The notes under the pieces were generated by a model that saw nothing but the letters and a program-made list of their open reading frames with translations, was not told the DNA's origin and ran no database searches. This document shows, in pieces, positions 7,002 through 14,280 of a DNA stretch of 14,280 nt. This DNA comes from Thermoplasmata archaeon (GTDB lineage: Archaea; Thermoplasmatota; Thermoplasmata; Thermoplasmatales; Thermoplasmataceae): the NCBI GenBank assembly GCA_021811505.1, contig JAJZOM010000165.1, forward strand, positions 1 to 14,280. Direction: 5' to 3'. Numbering within the stretch: the stretch's first letter is position 1; each line of letters starts with the position of its first letter. A program made the translations under genes and the position numbers.

Positions 7002-8132
7002 TCAAACCAGAGCATTCAACAGTATCGAGGGATGCTTCAGCAAAACAGAAAAAACAAGCTTTGACGGGTAGTCGATGTCTCCGATGCTGTTTATCCTGCC
7101 AATAATGTCCGGAGAAGAAAGAACTTTGTAAACTGCTTTCAGCGATCTGTCGCTAAGCTTCGAGAAAAATTTCTGTATGAGGCCGTCAATAAACAGTTCG
7201 CGGCCTATATCCTCCTTCCAGTATTTCTGGTATCGTGAGAGGAACTCCTGCGTGAAACTGTCGTTTTCAAGGGCTTCGTCTACAGCCCGGAAGGCATGTC
7301 TGGCAGAAACTATTCCGGTGTAAATTCCTCCACCTGTCAGTGGTTTCACTATGCCTGCTGCGTCACCGATCAACAGGGACCTGTTTCCGTAAGTCCTTTT
7401 CAGATAGGAAATAGGTATTGGGCCGCCTGTTATTCCTACGACCCTGTCAACTGGAAAATGCTTTTCCAGCGCGCGATAATACTCCCTGGCCCCTGATCCA
7501 AGTGTTCCCAGTCCAATTCTTGTTATGTTGCCTGTGGGCACAGCCCATGCGAAGAAACCCTTCGAATTTTCAGATCCGAGATATACGGAAACGCTATCCT
7601 GATCTTCCATCCTTACGGCAGAATCAACCTGATATGTGGAAACTATTCTTTTCGGCCTCTCCTCGTAGAGATCCTTGCGCACAACACTATTTGCACCGTC
7701 CGCACCGATGACAATCCTTGATTTTTCAGTCCTGATTTGCCCGTTTTCCCGGTATGTCACTTCTGCGCAGTCTTCGTGGATTTTCACCCCTATGAGTCTG
7801 GAATTGACCCGCAAGTCAGTTCCTGCTCCAACCGCCATGGCGGATACATCCTTGTCAAATGAATCCCGGTATATGACAATGGTTTCCTCATTCTTCCGGA
7901 TGTGCATAGGTTCGGAATCGGGGAAATACACATATGCTCCACTGACCCGATTTGCTATTGATTTGCTCCTGACAAACCGGAAAACCCTTTCAGTGACAAC
8001 ACCTGTGCACTCAACCGGCCTTCCAACCTCCGGATGATCTTCCAGATTCAGTACGTCGTATCCTTTCTTCGAGAGTGCATAGCTAAGATAAGATCCCGAT
8101 GGTCCTGCCCCCGCTACTACAACATCTCTCAC
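7002..8132 (-). CDS. Geranylgeranyl-reductase-family FAD-dependent oxidoreductase
   Basis: A 376-residue FAD flavoprotein of the p-hydroxybenzoate-hydroxylase fold. FAD contacts: GAGPSG (8-13), acidic E31 at the end of strand 2, IGADGANS (142-149) and GDAAGIVKPLTGGG (256-269). GRPVECTGVV (37-46) resembles the Cys-containing loop of geranylgeranyl reductases. FFAWAVP (193-199) corresponds to the family's YxWxFP motif, which lines the lipid tunnel. In archaea these enzymes saturate the isoprenoid chains of membrane lipids. Genomes often carry several paralogues, so chain reduction is likely but the exact substrate is not assured. The GTG start at 8132 has a TATA-like box 26 bases upstream. It shares a divergent promoter region with the dehydrogenase gene at 8266. 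Confidence 0.85.
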   Translation of the reverse strand: MRDVVVAGAGPSGSYLSYALSKKGYDVLNLEDHPEVGRPVECTGVVTERVFRFVRSKSIANRVSGAYVYFPDSEPMHIRKNEETIVIYRDSFDKDVSAMAVGAGTDLRVNSRLIGVKIHEDCAEVTYRENGQIRTEKSRIVIGADGANSVVRKDLYEERPKRIVSTYQVDSAVRMEDQDSVSVYLGSENSKGFFAWAVPTGNITRIGLGTLGSGAREYYRALEKHFPVDRVVGITGGPIPISYLKRTYGNRSLLIGDAAGIVKPLTGGGIYTGIVSARHAFRAVDEALENDSFTQEFLSRYQKYWKEDIGRELFIDGLIQKFFSKLSDRSLKAVYKVLSSPDIIGRINSIGDIDYPSKLVFSVLLKHPSILLNALV

Positions 8133-8152
8133 AGGAAAGCAATGTGAATTCC

Positions 8153-8160
8153 CTTAAAAG
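8153..8160 (-). promoter_or_regulatory. TATA-like box of the geranylgeranyl-reductase-family gene
   Basis: CTTTTAAG on the minus strand, centred about 26 bases from the GTG at 8132. The exact spacing supports a leaderless GTG start. Confidence 0.5.
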
Positions 8161-8238
8161 TTTTGAGTGACTTATGTCGAAGAATACTGTCATGAGAAAA
8201 CCCGGCCTTATAGACATTCACTGGAGCGATTGTAAAAC

Positions 8239-8244
8239 TTTAAA
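8239..8244 (+). promoter_or_regulatory. TATA-like box of the D-2-hydroxyacid dehydrogenase gene
   Basis: TTTAAA centred about 25 bases before the GTG at 8266 and about 19 before the in-frame TTG at 8260. It favours the GTG as a leaderless start. A TATAAA at 8247-8252 is a weaker alternative. Confidence 0.45.
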
Positions 8245-8265
8245 CCTATAAACCGATTTTTGCTT

Positions 8266-9141
8266 GTGAAACTAGCCATACTGCACAAAGTATCTGAAGA
8301 TATTGCCAGACAGTGTTCAGCCATAACCGGACTGGAGGTCGTCCTGAATGACCCTAAAGATGCAGAGATACAGCTTGCATTCAGGAATTTTTTTCCTAAT
8401 CCAAGCCTGACGATGATCCAGACCATATCTGCAGGTGTTGATCATGTAAAGTTTTCCGAGATTCCAGAAGAGGTCACAATATGCAGCAATGCCGGCGCAT
8501 TCTCTGATCCCGTTGCGGAACATGCCTTTGCCATGCTTCTTGCTCACGCCAAAAAAATTTGCAAATTCGAATCCGAGACCAGGGCCGGGATATACAGGAA
8601 AGATTCTGTCATCAGCCTTTCCGGAAAGACCCTTGGAATACTGGGACATGGCGGAATAGGAAGAAGCTCTGCAAGGATCGCCAAAGCATTTGGAATGCGG
8701 GTGCTTGCATACACAAGGAGCCCTTCACATGACCAGAATGTGGATGAATTTGTCAACAGCGCTGATGCGATTTTCTCCTCTTCTGATGTTGTCCTGATAG
8801 CACTGCCGTTAACCGCTAAAACAGTGAATATTGTGAACAGGAAACTGCTTGATCAGTTTCATGGATATGCCATCATAAACGTAGCGAGGGCAAATGTGGT
8901 TTCCGAGAACGACATGAAGAGTTTCTTGTCTGCTAATCCGGACAAGTATTACCTTTCAGATGTTTGGTGGAACGAGCCGAAGGTTGTTTTCCCCCTACCC
9001 GAAAATGCATTCCTTACACCGCATGTTGGAGGGATATCGAAAGAACTTGAGGATTACGCGGTGCTCAGGGCATGCGAGAACATAAAGAGATATCTGGATG
9101 GACATCCAGAGAACGTTGTAAACAGGAACGAGTACAGATAG
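8266..9141 (+). CDS. NAD(P)-dependent D-2-hydroxyacid dehydrogenase
   Basis: Interconverts a 2-oxoacid and a D-2-hydroxyacid (glyoxylate, hydroxypyruvate or similar) in the cytosol. About 291 residues, slightly short for the family (usually 310-330). The substrate-binding part begins MKLAILHKVSEDIA and contains ISAGVDHV. The cofactor domain has GHGGIG (127-132). The catalytic triad is complete: R208 in NVARAN, E237 in WNEP and H253 in TPHVGG. Substrate is not deducible; Glu rather than Gln at 237 is the normal family residue. The N-terminal lobe is compact, with no obvious gap in motifs. The GTG at 8266 is preferred over TTG at 8260 on promoter spacing. Its stop is one base from the convergent polymerase stop. 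Confidence 0.9.
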   Translation: MKLAILHKVSEDIARQCSAITGLEVVLNDPKDAEIQLAFRNFFPNPSLTMIQTISAGVDHVKFSEIPEEVTICSNAGAFSDPVAEHAFAMLLAHAKKICKFESETRAGIYRKDSVISLSGKTLGILGHGGIGRSSARIAKAFGMRVLAYTRSPSHDQNVDEFVNSADAIFSSSDVVLIALPLTAKTVNIVNRKLLDQFHGYAIINVARANVVSENDMKSFLSANPDKYYLSDVWWNEPKVVFPLPENAFLTPHVGGISKELEDYAVLRACENIKRYLDGHPENVVNRNEYR

Positions 9142-9142
9142 A

Positions 9143-11551
9143 TCAGAACTGGAACAGATTCGACTGAGGCTTGGAAGATCCGCCGGAATCTTTCTTTTTT
9201 GCTGCGTCTGTCTCCTTCTTCTTTTCACCGGTGAATTCCATCAGGTTTGCCTGGCTGTTTTTTCCTACCCCGTACTCCTCGCCAATTCCCTCAAGTACCC
9301 TGTCCAGGGTCTCCTCAACCCTTCTTGCATAATATTCCCAGTCAGGCTTAAACTCAAACACACTTCCGTCAATGTATGGTTCAACCTCCTGTGGGGATTT
9401 CTTGCTGTTTGTGACAATCCATGATACCTTCATGCCTGGAATGAAAGTTTCGCCCCTTTCCATAAGCTTCCTGGCTATCCTGACATTTGCGAGAGATTTT
9501 TCCTCCTTGTATTCTCCGAACTGCTTGACCGTCCTGGATATAACCAGAGACTCAATGTTTATGGACGGGTCTCCACGCCTCACCTTATCAACAGTGCTGT
9601 TCCTGAATTCCACAGCTCCCTCAACGTCACGATTCAAGACGAAGTCGAATACCTTTGAAAGAGCCTGGCTCTGCAGATCAAATGAATCGGTTCTCCTCAC
9701 TTCATATCCCCTTATGAGAACCTCACCTTTCTGGGATTCTGGAAAAACAATTTTACCTGCGTATCTTTTCTTGGCTCCGTGCGAAAAAAGAGGGTCCATA
9801 ACTTTCTCGAATTCCACGGTCACTCCTTCATCATCCGATATTTTTGAACTCAGGTCAAACCCTATCCTGACTGCTTCCTCGTGGCTCGCTGCCCCGGACT
9901 CGATGAATATGCTGTCCGTGTCGCCGTAGATCACCTTGTAATTTTCGCTCTTCAGCTTTTCTATCAGGGCAGTAATGGTATTCCTCGCATAGGCTGTGAC
10001 TGCACCGCCGATTTCGAGGTTTGTGAACCTGTAAAACGATGATGCGAGGACTCCGTAGAAGGTGTTCATTAGAATCTTTATTGCCCCCTGGATCCCGTCC
10101 AGGTATTCTTTCTCTTCCGGAGTTGCTGATTTCATCCGTTTCTTAACCGTGTCCCTTTCATCCATGAGTTCCTTCAGCAATCGCGGAACCAGACCTTCTC
10201 TCTGGGCCACACTGAGGAATTTCACACCGTTTGGAGCAACTATTTCTCCCTTCGGATCATAGGTGGTGAAGCATATGTTGTATTTCATGATCATTGTGGG
10301 ATACATGCTCTTGAAATCAAGCACGATTACGTTATCGTATATGCCTGCACCTATGCTGTGAACATATCCACCTTCTATCGGCGCATCCTTCAGGCTGCGG
10401 TTCGTCATGGGAACCCCTATACCCTCTCTGTCAGCCTTCCTGATCAGAAGGGAATCAACGTAATTGCTGGTGCCTCCATTGGTCACGTCATCCAGCGGCA
10501 GTTTAGCCACTGTGCTCATGTACATATTCCTGTCAATCAGCCTTATTTTTTTGTATATCCTGAGAGTCAGATCAGCGTCTTTTATGCAGTACTGCGTAAC
10601 TTCTTCAGGCCTGTTCTTCCACTCCTCCTCTATCTTGAGCCGGTTAATGTTGTCTTTACCTTCCCCCAGAAGCTCTTTCGCCACATAATTAAGCGTTTCA
10701 TGTTTAGGGCGCAGCACTTTTTTAACCGCCCACCATGTATCCGATATTATTCTTCCGTGAAGCCTCCAGTACTGCCCCTGTATCCTGTGAGGCTCGGAAC
10801 GGTCTCTTCCAATCCTGAATGAAATGTTGTTCAGTCTCATCCTGGAATTAATAACCGGAAGATCATATCCGTCTATGTTGTATCCCGTAAGTATGTCAGG
10901 GTCCTTTGATATTACCAGGGCATTGAAATCCGAGAGTATTTTCTTTTCTTCGCCTCTCAGTGCTCCCTTTTCCCAGTTAGTCCCATCGAATATGGAATAA
11001 CCAATCACAAAAATCTGCCCGTATTCCTCACTATCCTTTTTCTGTATTGCATTTTCAATGTCGAAGCTCAGGATTTTGAGTGGAGGGTTGAATCCGGGAA
11101 CAGTTTTCATGTGATCTATTTTGATTACAATATCTGTTGTGTATCGTTTCCTTTCAAATTCTATGGATTCTCCATCTATTTCAATGCAAGAACCCAGGTC
11201 CATGTCATAAATGAACCTGTGGTGGAACGGTATATCCGCGGCAAGAACCTTGAACTTGTGGCCGCATTTCTCCCTAAGCTGAGGGACGAGCCACGGAGAC
11301 TTGACATAAATCCTCTTAACATCGCGCTCTTTTCCATCAACCCAGAGCTTTTTGTCCTCGAATTTGATAAACTGTTCATCGGCCCTGTATAATTTCAGGC
11401 ATGACTCATCCGGTTCAACGATGTCAAAATACGGGAGAAAATCGAAATATAGAGCGGTTACGGACTTGCCGTCTTCTGTCCTGCCGTAAAGCTCAACTGC
11501 AATATCCGATCGCCTGTATGAAGCTACCAGGATACGCATCTTTATCTTCAT
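9143..11551 (-). CDS. polB: Family-B DNA polymerase with 3'-5' exonuclease
   Basis: Replicative/repair DNA polymerase, 802 residues, archaeal PolB length. Proofreading motifs: ExoI FDIEN (D164, E166), ExoII YNIDGYD (224-230) and ExoIII YCIKDAD (321-327). Polymerase motifs: A DFKSMYPTMI (412-421), B KILMNTFYG (492-500) and C YGDTDS (542-547), with both motif C aspartates. No intein interrupts motifs A, B or C. The tail after about residue 760 is polar and lysine-rich. It carries two PCNA-interacting-like motifs, QANLMEF (767-773) and QSNLFQF (796-802, the very end). The ATG at 11551 lies 26 bases from a TATA-like box; an internal ATG at 11539 is an alternative. It diverges from the glyA operon. 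Confidence 0.97.
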   Translation of the reverse strand: MKIKMRILVASYRRSDIAVELYGRTEDGKSVTALYFDFLPYFDIVEPDESCLKLYRADEQFIKFEDKKLWVDGKERDVKRIYVKSPWLVPQLREKCGHKFKVLAADIPFHHRFIYDMDLGSCIEIDGESIEFERKRYTTDIVIKIDHMKTVPGFNPPLKILSFDIENAIQKKDSEEYGQIFVIGYSIFDGTNWEKGALRGEEKKILSDFNALVISKDPDILTGYNIDGYDLPVINSRMRLNNISFRIGRDRSEPHRIQGQYWRLHGRIISDTWWAVKKVLRPKHETLNYVAKELLGEGKDNINRLKIEEEWKNRPEEVTQYCIKDADLTLRIYKKIRLIDRNMYMSTVAKLPLDDVTNGGTSNYVDSLLIRKADREGIGVPMTNRSLKDAPIEGGYVHSIGAGIYDNVIVLDFKSMYPTMIMKYNICFTTYDPKGEIVAPNGVKFLSVAQREGLVPRLLKELMDERDTVKKRMKSATPEEKEYLDGIQGAIKILMNTFYGVLASSFYRFTNLEIGGAVTAYARNTITALIEKLKSENYKVIYGDTDSIFIESGAASHEEAVRIGFDLSSKISDDEGVTVEFEKVMDPLFSHGAKKRYAGKIVFPESQKGEVLIRGYEVRRTDSFDLQSQALSKVFDFVLNRDVEGAVEFRNSTVDKVRRGDPSINIESLVISRTVKQFGEYKEEKSLANVRIARKLMERGETFIPGMKVSWIVTNSKKSPQEVEPYIDGSVFEFKPDWEYYARRVEETLDRVLEGIGEEYGVGKNSQANLMEFTGEKKKETDAAKKKDSGGSSKPQSNLFQF

Positions 11552-11571
11552 TAATTTGAATATTGCTTTCA

Positions 11572-11580
11572 GTTTTTAAT
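11572..11580 (-). promoter_or_regulatory. TATA-like box of polB
   Basis: ATTAAAAAC on the minus strand, centred about 25-26 bases from the ATG at 11551. This predicts a leaderless polB transcript. Confidence 0.5.
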
Positions 11581-11664
11581 CTCTTTGCATACGGACTCAA
11601 TTTGATATTATGATAGAAAAAAGAGGTTAGTGGTGAAATAGAAGGGGATCACAGACCGGGAAAA

Positions 11665-11673
11665 CTTAAATAT
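11665..11673 (+). promoter_or_regulatory. TATA-like box of the glyA operon
   Basis: CTTAAATAT about 72 bases before the glyA start. A transcript starting near 11695 would have a leader of about 45 bases, unlike the leaderless genes elsewhere in the window. GGG (11697-11699) and CCC (11710-11712) in this leader could form a weak hairpin. Confidence 0.4.
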
Positions 11674-11725
11674 CTCGTTAACCATAGAATATATGTGGGA
11701 AATTTTTTACCCATAGGTCTTCTGT

Positions 11726-11730
11726 GGAGG
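11726..11730 (+). promoter_or_regulatory. Shine-Dalgarno site of glyA
   Basis: GGAGG, ten bases before the TTG at 11741. It supports a leadered, Shine-Dalgarno-initiated first gene and the TTG start. Confidence 0.55.
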
Positions 11731-11740
11731 AAGTTAAATT

Positions 11741-12913
11741 TTGAGTGAAATTTTAAACATTATCAATGAACATAATAAATATCGCTCCAGAACATTGAAT
11801 CTTCAGGCATCAGAGAACGTATTGAGTCCTGATGCCAGAGAAGCCCTGTCTTCTGACATGGCATCGCGATATTCCCTGCTTATGAACGGCGAGGATTCAT
11901 ACGGCGGCACCAGATTTACGCTTGAATTGGTTGAACTTACGGAAAAACTTACCGCCAGAGTTTTCCGATCGAAGTTTGCCGAGGTACGTCCGACTGGAGG
12001 TCACATAGCATCGCAGACAGTTATCCTCTCAACGATGAAAAAGAAGGAGAACATGCTCTCCATTCAGGAGAAGTTTGGGGGATATACCGGATATCAGAAA
12101 GAATATCTTCCAAAGATGTTTGGCATCCAGAACTATGATATTCCTTTCAACCCATCAACTCAGGAGATTATCCTTGATAATCTGGAAAAAGTTGTAAAGT
12201 CATCGAAACCCTCCCTCATGATTCTGGGGCAGTCCATATTTGTGAGGCACTACGACCTGAAACCTGTCAGGGAGATATGTGACAGACATGGTTGCGTTCT
12301 TGCATACGACGGTTCACATGTAATGGGACTGATTGGCGGGAATGCATTTCAGAAAGATGTCCTTCAATACTGTGACATTTTATTCGGATCAACGCACAAA
12401 ACTTTCTTCGGTCCGCAAGGAGGCATAATATTGAGCAATGATGAAGATATAATGGAGAGAGTGAGAAGGAACCTGACCTGGAGAACCATGGATAATTACC
12501 ATCCTTCAAGACTGGCAGCACTTGGAGTTGCTATGGAGGAGATGCTGAAGTATGGTGAAACTTACGCCAGATCAGTAACGGAAAATTCAAAGAATCTCGC
12601 GATGGAGCTTTCCAGAAACGGTATCAAACCGGAATATGAACCATGGTATTCCGAGACGCATCAGGTAATAATTTCAGAAACCACGATGAAAAAGTTAGGT
12701 CTCGACCTGGTTGGATTCAGCAAAATACTGGAGAAAAACGGTATCATAGTTGACAGGGAAGGTAGAATCGGGACTGCAGAAATATCCAGAATGGGGTACA
12801 GCAAAATGGATATCATAGCGGATCTCATTTCAAGAGCCGTAAAGGGAGAAGACGTTTCCGGAGAGGTTGAAGAGCTTGCTGGAAATCTGAAAATATCATA
12901 TTGGGGTGAATAA
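11741..12913 (+). CDS. glyA: Serine hydroxymethyltransferase homologue, divergent cofactor pocket
   Basis: PLP enzyme of fold type I. SHMT interconverts serine and glycine with a folate-type or methanopterin-type one-carbon carrier. At 390 residues it is a little shorter than typical archaeal SHMT. Conserved features: LQASEN (21-26), D190 and H193 in YDGSHVMGL, the PLP-lysine K220 in GSTHKTFFGPQGG, and R350 in GTAEISRMGY, the position of the carboxylate-binding Arg. The usual GGHxxHG loop, whose His stacks on PLP, reads GGYTGYQ (113-119), and the SG..AN motif reads TGGHIAS (85-91). It may therefore be an SHMT with altered chemistry, or a related aldolase. The TTG start follows GGAGG by ten bases. 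The next gene's Shine-Dalgarno site overlaps its end, and a DHPS gene elsewhere in the window fits folate-type one-carbon use. Confidence 0.82.
   Translation: MSEILNIINEHNKYRSRTLNLQASENVLSPDAREALSSDMASRYSLLMNGEDSYGGTRFTLELVELTEKLTARVFRSKFAEVRPTGGHIASQTVILSTMKKKENMLSIQEKFGGYTGYQKEYLPKMFGIQNYDIPFNPSTQEIILDNLEKVVKSSKPSLMILGQSIFVRHYDLKPVREICDRHGCVLAYDGSHVMGLIGGNAFQKDVLQYCDILFGSTHKTFFGPQGGIILSNDEDIMERVRRNLTWRTMDNYHPSRLAALGVAMEEMLKYGETYARSVTENSKNLAMELSRNGIKPEYEPWYSETHQVIISETTMKKLGLDLVGFSKILEKNGIIVDREGRIGTAEISRMGYSKMDIIADLISRAVKGEDVSGEVEELAGNLKISYWGE
12903..12909 (+). promoter_or_regulatory. Shine-Dalgarno site fixing the TTG start of the CBS-HPF gene
   Basis: GGGGTGA lies inside the last codons of glyA, five bases before the TTG at 12915. 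This favours TTG 12915 over the in-frame GTG at 12906, which lies within this site. Confidence 0.6.
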
Positions 12914-12914
12914 G

Positions 12915-14015
12915 TTGAAAGTAAAAGATATAATGACCGTAAAAGGACTGGTAACTGTTTCCTCCACGTCAAAAGTGGCGGATGCCCTTTCGAAGATGAA
13001 GGAAACCGGAATTCATCAGGTGCCTGTACTGGCAGGAAAGAGATATGCAGGAATGCTTAGTTACCGGGATGTACTCAGGAGGAGAAGCATACAGACAAAC
13101 GCCCGGACGGACAGATTCATGGTTAAGACGACCAAGCTCAGTTCGGAATCTGATATACTGCCTGCGATCAAGCTGTTCAAGGACAGCGGGCTCCCTGCTC
13201 TGCCTGTTGTCGATCAGGGAAAACTTTCCGGAATACTTTCAAGGACTGATATCCTGAAAAACATTGAAAAGATAGTGAAGCCCAACGGAATAAAATGCCT
13301 TGACATTATGTCAGATGATCCGGTTGTTGCAATAGATAATGAAAGTGTGGATCAGGCTCTTGAAAAAATCAGGGCCCTTGACGAGGACGAAATTCCGGTG
13401 GTTAACGGCGATAATAAGATCATCGGGATACTTAGCGTAGGACAGTTATCGTCCAATACGCTTTTCAATGAAAGCAAAAGGGACGGGAAAGCAAACTACC
13501 CGGGTGGCGCAGAGAAACCACAGATCAAAAGCGGATCAGTGGCAATTGAACCTGTCAGGGTATTTCTTGATACTTCCATTGAGGAATGCGCGAAGCTCAT
13601 GATTGACAGCCGGCTGCACACACTGCCCGTTGTCGACGGTGGAGACAAAGTAATCGGTGTCGTTGGGGTTACCGATATTATCAATACCATTGACACCGGC
13701 GGGAACAGGGGAGGAATACTGATACAGGTTTCCGGCCTGGGGCCATGGGATGATGATCTCTATGACATGATCTATTTCAACGCGGATAAGTTCATCTCAC
13801 GGCTTCAAAAGGTTGCGGGCACACGAAGCGGAAACTTCACGGTGCACGTGACCAAGCACGAGTCAGGCGGGAGGATCAAATACTCACTGCGGACAAAATT
13901 CTTTGGAGGCACCGTTAACATGTCAGTGAGCGATCACGACTGGAACTTTGGCAAATGCATCTCAAGAATAATGGAGACCTATGAAAACAGGCTGAAGAAG
14001 AGGAGAGAGAAATAG
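12915..14015 (+). CDS. Four-CBS-domain protein with C-terminal HPF/S30AE-like ribosome-hibernation domain
   Basis: A 366-residue cytosolic protein. Four CBS repeats run in order: about 1-57, 63-118, 125-182 and 205-260. Each has the HxVPV/LPVV..GKxxGilS..D pattern, and they form two likely Bateman modules that bind adenine nucleotides. The C-terminal ~100 residues (267-366) are not CBS. Predicted elements are strand GGILIQVSG, a long helix (280-301), strands NFTVHVTKHE, IKYSLRTKFF and TVNMSVSDHDW, then a basic helix ending NRLKKRREK. This order and the final D-x-D-aromatic...E-x-R-L pattern match HPF/RaiA (S30AE), which blocks the decoding site of idle ribosomes. Nucleotide-gated ribosome hibernation is my inference. 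Start TTG 12915 is set by GGGGTGA. It is co-transcribed with glyA and followed two bases later by a TldD-type gene. Confidence 0.85.
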   Translation: MKVKDIMTVKGLVTVSSTSKVADALSKMKETGIHQVPVLAGKRYAGMLSYRDVLRRRSIQTNARTDRFMVKTTKLSSESDILPAIKLFKDSGLPALPVVDQGKLSGILSRTDILKNIEKIVKPNGIKCLDIMSDDPVVAIDNESVDQALEKIRALDEDEIPVVNGDNKIIGILSVGQLSSNTLFNESKRDGKANYPGGAEKPQIKSGSVAIEPVRVFLDTSIEECAKLMIDSRLHTLPVVDGGDKVIGVVGVTDIINTIDTGGNRGGILIQVSGLGPWDDDLYDMIYFNADKFISRLQKVAGTRSGNFTVHVTKHESGGRIKYSLRTKFFGGTVNMSVSDHDWNFGKCISRIMETYENRLKKRREK

Positions 14016-14017
14016 GC

Positions 14018-14280
14018 ATGAGTGATGACCTGATTCACAAGATACTGGATTATGCCTCCGCCAGGTCCAAATACGCTGAAGCCAGATACATGGAACTGAG
14101 CGTTAACGAACTTTCCTACAGAAACGGAAAATTCGAGGGGGCAACTTTCGGTTCAGAGCGGGGGTATGCAGTAAGAGTCCTGAACAACTCTATTAGCATG
14201 GCTTACTCGGATTCTGAAGAGTGGCCCGCAATCAAAGCTTCCATTGACAAGGCTATTGACAGATCCAGCTTCCCGGGAAA
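14018..14280 (+). CDS. Partial N-terminus of a TldD/PmbA-family metalloprotease
   Basis: The first ~87 residues are present; the gene continues past the right edge. The sequence ARYMELSVNELSYRNGKFEGATFGSERGYAVRVLNN follows the N-terminal domain pattern of TldD/PmbA proteins (AE.R.......RNG..E......RG.gVRVl.ng). These are peptidases acting on small proteins and modified peptides. The zinc-binding motif lies downstream of the window, so TldD cannot be told from PmbA/TldE. It starts two bases after the CBS-HPF stop and is probably the third gene of the glyA operon; a GGAG lies about 13 bases upstream. Confidence 0.75.
   Translation, partial: MSDDLIHKILDYASARSKYAEARYMELSVNELSYRNGKFEGATFGSERGYAVRVLNNSISMAYSDSEEWPAIKASIDKAIDRSSFPG

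Noticed and set aside
9372..9929. 185-codon plus-strand ORF inside polB
   Set aside because: Antisense to strongly conserved polymerase sequence; its Ser/Phe-rich low-complexity translation is typical of a shadow frame.
10358..10822. 154-codon plus-strand ORF inside polB
   Set aside because: Lies opposite the region from ExoIII to motif A of the polymerase; no recognisable motif and no initiation signal.
1..14280. CRISPR arrays, insertion sequences, tRNA or rRNA genes
   Set aside because: No regularly spaced repeats, transposase motifs or tRNA-like cloverleaf were seen; coding density is high throughout and the longest gap is about 230 bases.

Overview
The window is archaeal and most likely from the Thermoplasmata (Thermoplasma/Ferroplasma/Cuniculiplasma-type acidophiles). 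It carries an archaeosine-type tRNA-guanine transglycosylase with a PUA domain, Rli1/ABCE1, a family-B DNA polymerase, a geranylgeranyl-reductase-type flavoprotein and a CBS-domain regulator. First genes of transcription units have an AT-rich TATA-like box about 24-30 bases before the start codon (leaderless mRNAs). Several internal operon genes have Shine-Dalgarno sites and TTG starts. The lineage is inferred from gene content; no rRNA is present.

Left part (1-1624): a truncated minus-strand P-loop gene (CbiA/CobB-like Walker A) diverges from a Fur/PerR-family regulator. A perfect 19-bp palindrome with the 7-1-7 layout of PerR/Fur boxes lies between them. A dihydropteroate synthase with a ~95-residue N-terminal extension converges on the regulator with one base between stop codons.

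Translation/tRNA operon (1853-6040): a small uncharacterised protein, the ribosome-recycling ATPase Rli1/ABCE1, and archaeosine TGT. The TGT keeps its catalytic aspartates but has lost all three zinc-binding cysteines.

Middle (6049-9141): an EamA/DMT transporter and a geranylgeranyl-reductase-like flavoprotein on the minus strand. The flavoprotein diverges from a D-2-hydroxyacid dehydrogenase with intact catalytic Arg/Glu/His.

Right part (9143-14280): family-B DNA polymerase on the minus strand, with two PIP-box-like motifs in its tail. Diverging from it is an operon of a divergent serine hydroxymethyltransferase, a four-CBS protein whose C-terminus has the strand-helix-three strands-helix pattern of the HPF/S30AE ribosome-hibernation domain, and the start of a TldD/PmbA-type gene cut by the window edge.

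The window is mostly core informational and metabolic genes with no mobile elements, tRNA genes or CRISPR. The observations most worth following are the CBS-HPF fusion, the zinc-less TGT, the palindromic operator beside the Fur-type gene, the altered cofactor pocket of the SHMT homologue, the doubled PIP motif and the uncharacterised gene in front of rli1.
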